Shown here: piece by piece, positions 1-4,303 of the stretch
How the letters are laid out: every line of letters begins with the position of its first letter
Numbering within the stretch: the stretch's first letter is position 1
Origin: Candidatus Krumholzibacteriia bacterium
GTDB lineage: Bacteria > Krumholzibacteriota > Krumholzibacteriia > Krumholzibacteriales > Krumholzibacteriaceae
Reading direction: 5' to 3'
DNA: 7,706 nucleotides
NCBI GenBank assembly: GCA_028696635.1
Contig: JAQVGR010000061.1
Location: 1 to 7,706, forward strand
Notes under the pieces: model-generated
What the model was told of the DNA's origin: nothing
What the model saw: the letters and a program-made list of their open reading frames with translations, nothing else
Databases searched by the model: none
Program-made: the position numbers and the translations under genes

Positions 1-148
1 CCGGGACGCCGGCGCGGCGCTCGACGAAGAATGCGCTCTCGTGAAAGAACCGGATCAGGTCCTTGCGCAGGGTGAGGTTGCCGGGGGACTGCCTTACCCG
101 CTCGCGCAGCTCCCATACCGCCTGATCGATACGCTCGAGGGTCTTCAC
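1..148 (-). CDS. Unrecognised protein, N-terminal 49 residues only
   Basis: This partial gene starts with GTG and runs off the left edge. A good Shine-Dalgarno sequence (GGGAGG) lies about 7 bases upstream. The visible part is a charged, probably alpha-helical stretch: VKTLERIDQAVWELRERV at the start (Met in the protein), then a segment containing NLTLRKDLIRFFHES. I see no signal peptide, metal-binding motif or nucleotide-binding motif, and I do not recognise a family; a helical-repeat or regulatory domain would fit but is a guess. The start codon overlaps the stop of the QueG-like gene as GTGA, the usual sign of translational coupling, so the two are probably made together from the guaB transcript. 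The reading frame is well supported by the RBS and overlap; the function is unknown. Confidence 0.7.
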   Translation of the reverse strand, partial: MKTLERIDQAVWELRERVRQSPGNLTLRKDLIRFFHESAFFVERRAGVP

Positions 149-885
149 CGCCGGCCCTCCCTTTGAGCGCCCGCCGTCTCACGCCGCCGGCCCTCCGTTC
201 CCGCGCACACCTTCACGCAGAGCCCGCATATCATCGTATTGAGCCTCTCTTCCCGCGAGAACCGCCGCAGCTGGGCGGCGCACCGGTCGAGATCGAACCG
301 CTCCGGTGATGCGTCGATCGCGCCCACCGGACAGGCGCCGATGCACGCCGCGCAGTCCCCGCACTCCGTCTCGAGCCGGCTCCTGACGGGGCGCGGCAGG
401 GGTGCGTCGGTCAGCACCGTGGCCAGCCTGATCATCGATCCGTACTCCGGCGTGACGAGCAGGTTGTTCCGCCCGCGCCAGCCGAGCCCGGCGAGCCAGG
501 CGATCTCCCGGTGCGAGAGGTGCGCCCGCAGCAGCTCCCAGTCGAGTATCTGGGAGGCCGGCACGGGGAGAGCCCGGTACCCTCCCCGCTGTATCGCGCC
601 CGAGATGAGCAGCGCCGCCTGGTCGAGCGCCGTGTTGACCTGCCGGTAATGATGATAGTACGTCCAGGTCGGAGCGGTCGCGACCGTATCGAGCACGGGG
701 CCCGAGAGCCTGATTCCCAGCGAGACCGCCCGCGGCAGGGTCGCGGCGATATCCCGTATCGATTCGTGAAAGCGCCCCCGGTGATCGTCGTCCATGTGCG
801 CGTAGGACAGCAGATCGAGCCCGAGGTGTCCGGCGGCGGCGGCGATCGCGCTCCCGATCCTCTCTGTCTCTCTCTCGTCGCTCAC
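145..885 (-). CDS. QueG-like double [4Fe-4S] cluster protein (short epoxyqueuosine reductase relative)
   Basis: This 246-residue protein belongs to the epoxyqueuosine reductase-like iron-sulfur family. Eight cysteines fit two [4Fe-4S] clusters: CxxCxxCxxxCP at residues 175-186 (C175, C178, C181, C185), then C202 and CxxCxxxC at 220-227. Ahead of them is the family core, with AGLGWRGRNNLLVTPEYGS around 132-150 and the following ATVLTDAPLP. True QueG is about 350-380 residues, uses cobalamin for the last step of queuosine synthesis in tRNA, and has a VDSAP-type segment with a catalytic Asp before AGLGW. Here that segment reads PVPASQILDW (107-116), and the N-terminal part and C-terminal HEAT-like tail are short or missing. 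I therefore infer a related redox protein, not a proven QueG; pipelines often label such proteins epoxyqueuosine reductase. The start is GTG with GGAG five bases upstream, 27 nt after guaB, which points to one operon. The Arg-rich tail after C227 holds no recognisable motif. Confidence 0.85.
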   Translation of the reverse strand: MSDERETERIGSAIAAAAGHLGLDLLSYAHMDDDHRGRFHESIRDIAATLPRAVSLGIRLSGPVLDTVATAPTWTYYHHYRQVNTALDQAALLISGAIQRGGYRALPVPASQILDWELLRAHLSHREIAWLAGLGWRGRNNLLVTPEYGSMIRLATVLTDAPLPRPVRSRLETECGDCAACIGACPVGAIDASPERFDLDRCAAQLRRFSREERLNTMICGLCVKVCAGTEGRRRETAGAQREGRR

Positions 886-912
886 GCGCTCTCCGCGGGG
901 CCGGCTCGCCGA

Positions 913-2376
913 TCAGGTCGTCTTGTAGTTCGGGGCTTCCTGCGTGATGACCACGTCGTGGGGATGGCTCTCGCGCAGCCCCGACGAGGTGATCCTGATG
1001 AACCGCCCCTTCTGCTTGAGCTGGTCGATCGTCGAGACCCCGCAGTACCCCATCCCGGCGCGCAAGCCGCCCATGAGCTGGTACACGCTGGCGGCGAGGC
1101 TTCCCTTGTACGAGACCCGACCCTCGATCCCCTCGGCGACGAACTTGCGCTCCTCCGTGACGGCGGCCTGGAAGTACCGGTCGCCGCTGCCGCGCTTCAT
1201 CGCCCCGATCGATCCCATGCCGCGGTATCCCTTGTAGCTCTTGCCCTGGTGGTAGATGATCTCGCCGGGGCTCTCCTCGGTCCCGGCGAAGAGGCTCCCT
1301 ATCATGACCGAGTCGGCGCCGGCGGCGATCGCCTTGGTGATGTCCCCCGAGAACTTGATCCCGCCGTCGGCGATCACGGGGATACCCGTCTTCGCCGCGG
1401 CCTGGGCGCAATCGAGGATCGCGGTGATCTGCGGCACGCCGATCCCCGCGATGACCCGGGTCGTGCAGATCGCGCCGGGACCGATACCGACCTTGACGGC
1501 GTCGGCGCCGGCCCTGATCAGGTCCCGCGTCCCCGCCGCCGTCCCCACGTTCCCCGCGATTATCTGCAGCGGGGGGAATTTCGCCCGCAGGCCCGCGACG
1601 GCCTCGAGCACGGCGTCGGAATGGCCGTGGGCCGTGTCGACCACGATGACGTCGACGCCGGCCTCCATCAGCGCCTTCACGCGCTGCGCCGTCTCCGCGC
1701 CCACGCCGACCGCCGCCCCCACGCGGAGCCGCCCTCCCTCGTCCTTGCATGCGTTGGGGTAATCGATCCTCTTCTGGATGTCCTTGACGGTTATCAGCCC
1801 CTTGAGCCTCCCCTGCCTGTCGACGACGGGGAGCTTCTCGATCCGGTTCTCGTGGAGGATCCGCTTCGCCTTGTCCATGCCGATCCCCACCGCCGCGGTG
1901 ATCGGATCCTTCGTCATCACCTCGCTGACCTTCAGGTCGAGGCGCTCGATGAACCGCAGGTCTCGGTTGGTCAGTATGCCGACGAGAACCCCGTTCTTCT
2001 TCGTGATCGGCAGCCCCGAGATCCGGTAGGTGCGCATCACCTCGATCGCCTCGCTAACGAGCTGGTCGGGCGAGAAGGTGACGGGGTTGGAGATCATCCC
2101 GCTCTCGCTTCGCTTGACGCGGTCGACCTGCTCCGCCTGCTCCTCGACGGTGATGTTCTTGTGGATGATCCCGATCCCTCCCTCGCGCGCCAGCGCGATA
2201 GCGAGCTCCGCCTCGGTCACGGTGTCCATCGCGGCCGAAACGACGGGGATGTTGAGGCTGATCTTCTTCGTGAGGCGGGTCGTCAGCTTGACCTGCTGGG
2301 GGTGGACGCGGGATCTGGCGGGGATCAGGAGGACGTCATCGAACGTGAGGCCTTCCTTCACGATCTTCTTTTCCAT
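913..2376 (-). CDS. guaB: Inosine-5'-monophosphate dehydrogenase (GuaB)
   Basis: The enzyme oxidises IMP to XMP with NAD+, the committed step of GMP synthesis, in the cytoplasm, and works as a tetramer or octamer. The protein is 487 residues, almost the same length as E. coli GuaB (488). Visible hallmarks are the N-terminal LTFDDVLLIPARS (10-22), PVVSAAMDTVTE (44-55), a pair of CBS domains at about 93-205 inserted in the TIM barrel (EVMTKDPIT marks the second), the NAD-binding VVDTAHGH with D247, and the active-site loop GPGAICTTR with catalytic Cys304. Further on are the IMP-phosphate segment IADGGIKFSGD (335-345), the flap dyad Arg400-Tyr401 in DRYFQ, and the C-terminal RESHPHDV. All key residues are present. 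The ATG is fixed by homology because the adjacent upstream bases hold no Shine-Dalgarno; the only good one is 34 nt away across a hairpin (see the leader). The gene has its own likely promoter behind the PHP phosphatase gene and is followed 27 nt later by the QueG-like gene. Confidence 0.97.
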   Translation of the reverse strand: MEKKIVKEGLTFDDVLLIPARSRVHPQQVKLTTRLTKKISLNIPVVSAAMDTVTEAELAIALAREGGIGIIHKNITVEEQAEQVDRVKRSESGMISNPVTFSPDQLVSEAIEVMRTYRISGLPITKKNGVLVGILTNRDLRFIERLDLKVSEVMTKDPITAAVGIGMDKAKRILHENRIEKLPVVDRQGRLKGLITVKDIQKRIDYPNACKDEGGRLRVGAAVGVGAETAQRVKALMEAGVDVIVVDTAHGHSDAVLEAVAGLRAKFPPLQIIAGNVGTAAGTRDLIRAGADAVKVGIGPGAICTTRVIAGIGVPQITAILDCAQAAAKTGIPVIADGGIKFSGDITKAIAAGADSVMIGSLFAGTEESPGEIIYHQGKSYKGYRGMGSIGAMKRGSGDRYFQAAVTEERKFVAEGIEGRVSYKGSLAASVYQLMGGLRAGMGYCGVSTIDQLKQKGRFIRITSSGLRESHPHDVVITQEAPNYKTT

Positions 2377-2386
2377 CGAGTATGAC

Positions 2387-2417
2387 GAAGGAGCGGCCGC
2401 GCTCCCTCTCCCTCCTT
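2387..2417 (-). promoter_or_regulatory. guaB ribosome binding site split from its ATG by a hairpin
   Basis: AAGGAGG (2417-2411) is a full Shine-Dalgarno but is 34 nt from the guaB ATG, too far for normal initiation. The bases between contain a 9-bp stem, GAGGGAGCG with CGCTCCTTC (one G-U pair), closed by a 4-base loop CGGC at 2408-2387. Folding this 22-base hairpin leaves an effective spacing of 12 nt. A competing pairing, GAAGGAG with CTCCTTC, would hide the Shine-Dalgarno, so the region could switch between open and closed states. No other start codon sits at a suitable distance from AAGGAGG. Confidence 0.5.
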
Positions 2418-2438
2418 CCGATGCTCGTGATACCGGCT

Positions 2439-2466
2439 CCCGGGAGACGCGCAGGGCGTCTCCGGG
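2439..2466 (-). other. Stem-loop near the predicted 5' end of the guaB transcript
   Basis: Eight perfect pairs, GGAGACGC with GCGTCTCC, enclose a 5-base loop. One unpaired C separates them from three more G-C pairs, giving an 11-bp stem. It lies between the PHP phosphatase stop and guaB but has no U-tract after it, so an intrinsic terminator is unlikely. It begins only 2-3 bases from the predicted transcription start, where it could protect the 5' end from decay. Confidence 0.6.
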
Positions 2467-2474
2467 TAGCCCGG

Positions 2475-2503
2475 AACATACCGCCGGTGCGCCGCCCTGT
2501 CAA
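2475..2503 (-). promoter_or_regulatory. Sigma70-type promoter of guaB
   Basis: A perfect -35 box TTGACA (2503-2498), a 17-bp spacer and a -10 box TATGTT (2480-2475, 4 of 6 consensus bases) face guaB. The -35 box contains the TGA stop of the upstream phosphatase gene (2502-2500). The predicted transcription start is near 2468. A full-consensus -35 at ideal spacing in such GC-rich DNA is unlikely by chance, but the -10 is only moderate. Confidence 0.65.
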
Positions 2504-3387
2504 GGTCGATTCGGCTCGTGCTGCTTGCGCCACAGCGCCTCGCCGCCGGAAAGCATGTCGTAGAACCTGCCGCTCCCGGCGACCTGGCGAAACTCCCCGA
2601 TCGGTCTGCGGGTCATCCGCCGCCCCTCGTAGGTGGCTATCTCGGTGACGCCGGTCCGCTCGAGGAGCTGGAAGGCGAGCGTGAAATCCCTGCCGACGTC
2701 GACCGGGGCGTGGGCGTCGGATCCGAGGGTGACCGGCACCCCCGCTCCGTGACAGGCGGCGAGCAGCGCGGGATCGGGATAGATCGAGCCGGCCCCCCGC
2801 CGCAGGCCCGCCGTGTTCACCTCGATCGCCATCCCCCTGGCGGCCAGCAGCGCGGCGATCCCGGCGTATTCCCGCTCGGGGGGCAGGGGGGGAACGAAAC
2901 GCTCCTTGCGCAGGGCGTCGGGATGGGCGAGCACGTCGAAGAGGCCGCTTTCGATCATCGACCCGAGCAGCTCGAAGTGCCGCGGGAACGCGACGCCGGG
3001 ATCTTCCGTCTCGTACCTGTCGCGGTGCGCCTTGCTCGTGAAATGCCAGTCGCCGAGGAAGTGGACCGAGCCGAGCACGTAGTCGAACGGCATGCTCGCG
3101 AGCAGGCTCCGCGTGCGGTCCTCGAATCCGGGGAAGAAATCGGCCTCGATGCCGAGCCGTATGGTTATCTTGCCGGCATACTTGCGCTGCAGGTGGCCGA
3201 CGAGGGCGACGTACTCGGGGAGCCGCTCCTCGAGCATCGCGTGGTACGGATCGGGGTTGACGACCTTCGGGAGGTGGTCGGAGAACCCGATCTCGACGAA
3301 CCCCTTGCCGAGCGCCTCGAGGACGTACTCCTCGAGCTCCCCCTCGGCGTGCCCGCAGAAGTTCCCGTGCAGGTGGTAATCGATCAT
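2500..3387 (-). CDS. PHP-domain phosphatase, histidinol-phosphatase type
   Basis: The product is a cytoplasmic metal-dependent phosphoesterase of the PHP superfamily. In the HisK/YtvP-like branch it removes phosphate from L-histidinol phosphate, a late step of histidine synthesis. Metal-binding motifs appear in order: DYHLH (H5, H7) plus H13, SDH (D37, H38), E81 in GIEADFFPG, H109 in GSVHFLGDW, H155 in LAHPD, and GSDAH (D224, H226), which is a complete trinuclear site. GSVHFLGDWHF is typical of histidinol phosphatases and not of the PHP domains of DNA polymerases. With the ATG at 3387 the protein is 295 residues, slightly longer than the usual 265-275; the last 30 or so (after RRPIGEFR) are an unremarkable extension. 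An in-frame ATG at 3402 adds five residues (MYHLF). Neither start has a Shine-Dalgarno, but 3387 lies exactly where a leaderless transcript would begin. No other histidine gene is in view, so the substrate is inferred. guaB follows after 123 nt. Confidence 0.88.
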   Translation of the reverse strand: MIDYHLHGNFCGHAEGELEEYVLEALGKGFVEIGFSDHLPKVVNPDPYHAMLEERLPEYVALVGHLQRKYAGKITIRLGIEADFFPGFEDRTRSLLASMPFDYVLGSVHFLGDWHFTSKAHRDRYETEDPGVAFPRHFELLGSMIESGLFDVLAHPDALRKERFVPPLPPEREYAGIAALLAARGMAIEVNTAGLRRGAGSIYPDPALLAACHGAGVPVTLGSDAHAPVDVGRDFTLAFQLLERTGVTEIATYEGRRMTRRPIGEFRQVAGSGRFYDMLSGGEALWRKQHEPNRP

Positions 3388-3393
3388 GAAAAG

Positions 3394-3422
3394 ATGATAC
3401 ATCGCGGGCGGCCGATGCGCAA
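3394..3422 (-). promoter_or_regulatory. Promoter of the PHP phosphatase gene, probably giving a leaderless mRNA
   Basis: On the minus strand, TTGCGC (3422-3417) is followed by a 17-bp spacer and TATCAT (3399-3394, 5 of 6 consensus bases). The ATG at 3387 lies six bases after the -10 box, where transcription would start, and no Shine-Dalgarno precedes either possible ATG. The -35 box matches only the TTG half. The alternative ATG at 3402 would overlap the promoter itself, which argues for 3387. Confidence 0.5.
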
Positions 3423-3438
3423 CCTCGGAGCTTTTGCC

Positions 3439-3467
3439 TTGCCACCGCCCACGGCGAGGCCTAGAAT
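3439..3467 (+). promoter_or_regulatory. Sigma70-type promoter of the mgtC-like gene
   Basis: TTGCCA (3439-3444, 5 of 6) and TAGAAT (3462-3467, 5 of 6) are separated by 17 bp. The predicted start near 3474 leaves a leader of about 20 nt carrying AAGGAGG at 3481-3487. The -35 box is 16 bp from the opposing -35 box of the phosphatase promoter, so the two are back to back and could compete or share a regulator. Confidence 0.65.
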
Positions 3468-3493
3468 CGTTCCCATCCCGAAGGAGGCGCGCC

Positions 3494-4159
3494 ATGGCCG
3501 AACCGGTCTTCGTCTATCTCTGGAGACTCCTGATCGCGCTGGGCATCGGCGCCGTCGTGGGGCTCGAGCGAGAGCTCGCCGGGAAGCCGGCGGGGCTTCG
3601 AACGAACATCCTCATGTGCGTCGGCTCGTGCCTGTTCATGATCATCTCGATAGAGATCGCCCGCTCGACCGGCGGGCGGGCCGATCCGGGGCGGATAGCC
3701 GCGCAGGTCGTCACCGGCGTCGGGTTCCTCTGCGCCGGCACGATCATGCGCTCGCGATTCACCGTCTCGGGGCTCACCACGGCGGCGACACTGTGGGTCC
3801 TCTCGGCGCTGGGCCTCGCCGTCGGGGCGGGATACCAGCTCCTGGCCGTCACAGGGGCCGCCGTGATCACCGTCACGCTGATAGTGATACGCCGGGTCGA
3901 AGCGGGAATCCACCGTTTCCACTCGGACCACATCGTCCAGCTGGTCCTCGACAACCGGGTCGGCATCGTCGCCTCGGCGCTTCAGATCTTCACGGGGATG
4001 AAGATCCCCACCTCGGTCCACGACGTCGCGTTCCGCGACGGCTCATGGTACGTGACCGTCGAGTACGACACCTCGCGCGGCAACCACGACCGTCTTCTCA
4101 AGAAGATATCGGAGCTCGAGGGCGTGACGAGCGTCACGGAGATCCGCTCGGCGTTCTAG
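3494..4159 (+). CDS. MgtC/SapB-family inner-membrane protein
   Basis: This 221-residue membrane protein carries the MgtC/SapB signature: GIGAVVGLERELAGKPAGLRTN (from residue 17; arginines and glutamates after the first helix), AAQVVTGVGFLCAGTI (69-84) and GLTTAATLWVLSALGLAVGAG (from 93). Four to five hydrophobic helices cover about 5-25, 37-56, 68-85, 95-113 and 116-133. A soluble C-terminal domain (about 143-221, HIVQLVLDNR... to EITEIRS-like end) resembles the ACT-like tail of longer MgtC proteins. MgtC itself acts in magnesium limitation and intramacrophage survival and modulates ATP synthase or transporters in pathogens; in environmental bacteria the role is unclear. The usual GFLGAG motif reads GFLCAG here (Cys80). 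The start at 3494 has AAGGAGG six bases upstream; a longer frame from 3434 would cover the promoter and is rejected. The stop codon lies inside a 21-bp tandem repeat. It diverges from the phosphatase gene and converges on the M3 peptidase gene. Confidence 0.92.
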   Translation: MAEPVFVYLWRLLIALGIGAVVGLERELAGKPAGLRTNILMCVGSCLFMIISIEIARSTGGRADPGRIAAQVVTGVGFLCAGTIMRSRFTVSGLTTAATLWVLSALGLAVGAGYQLLAVTGAAVITVTLIVIRRVEAGIHRFHSDHIVQLVLDNRVGIVASALQIFTGMKIPTSVHDVAFRDGSWYVTVEYDTSRGNHDRLLKKISELEGVTSVTEIRSAF

Positions 4160-4190
4160 CGCTTCCTTTCGGCGTTCAAGCGCTTCCTTC
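4149..4190 (+). repeat. Two-copy 21-bp tandem repeat across the mgtC-like stop codon
   Basis: Units 4149-4169 and 4170-4190 match at 19 of 21 bases; both begin CGGCGTTC and continue with AGCGCTTCCTT. At the first mismatch, copy one has TAG (the gene's stop) where copy two has AAG (Lys). The unit is seven codons long, so frame is kept. Readthrough of the TAG would append RFLSAFKRFL and stay open for a long way. Confidence 0.85.
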
Positions 4191-4227
4191 TCTTCACCGG
4201 CATCGTGACGCGACGCTCCGACCCGCC

Positions 4228-4259
4228 GCGCCCCGCTCGTCATGAGGCGGGCGGGGCGC
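4228..4259. terminator. GC-rich stem-loop between convergent genes, possible bidirectional terminator
   Basis: GCGCCCCGC (4228-4236) pairs perfectly over nine bases with 4251-4259, with a 14-base loop that can form a small inner stem (CTC with GAG). CCGAC (4218-4222) and GTCGG (4261-4265) can add an outer stem across an internal loop. It sits 69 bases after the mgtC-like stop and 45 bases after the M3 stop. Neither side has a T-run, so the terminator call rests on position and structure only. Confidence 0.45.
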
Positions 4260-4303
4260 AGTCGGTCCGTGAGAACAGTGCACCCGGCGCGGCGGGACCC
4301 CGC

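Larger units (their letters stand above)
2377..2468 (-). promoter_or_regulatory. Structured 5' leader of guaB (about 92 nt)
   Basis: From the transcription start predicted by the promoter at 2503-2475, the guaB mRNA would have about 92 untranslated bases. In transcript order they hold a hairpin at 2466-2439, a strong Shine-Dalgarno AAGGAGG at 2417-2411, a second hairpin at 2408-2387 and a 10-base spacer before the ATG. I could not match it to a known purine, PRPP or ppGpp riboswitch consensus, and it is short for one. Control of guaB by RNA folding or by a bound protein is an inference. Confidence 0.45.

Noticed and set aside
511..2385. A 624-codon open frame on the plus strand, antisense to guaB and the QueG-like gene
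   Set aside because: It is a GC-driven shadow: the protein is Arg/Asp/Pro-rich, has no motifs or RBS, and lies opposite an unmistakable IMP dehydrogenase.
2439..2466. Hairpin taken as an intrinsic terminator of the phosphatase gene
   Set aside because: No U-tract follows it, and it lies downstream of a better-supported guaB promoter, inside the predicted guaB leader.
2377..2468. Known purine-type riboswitch upstream of guaB
   Set aside because: The leader is short, has two simple hairpins rather than a three-way junction, and I see no conserved purine-riboswitch loop sequences.
3388..3495. Upstream extension of the PHP phosphatase to an ATG at 3495
   Set aside because: The extra residues are Arg-rich, not PHP-like, and would cover both divergent promoters and overlap the mgtC-like start.
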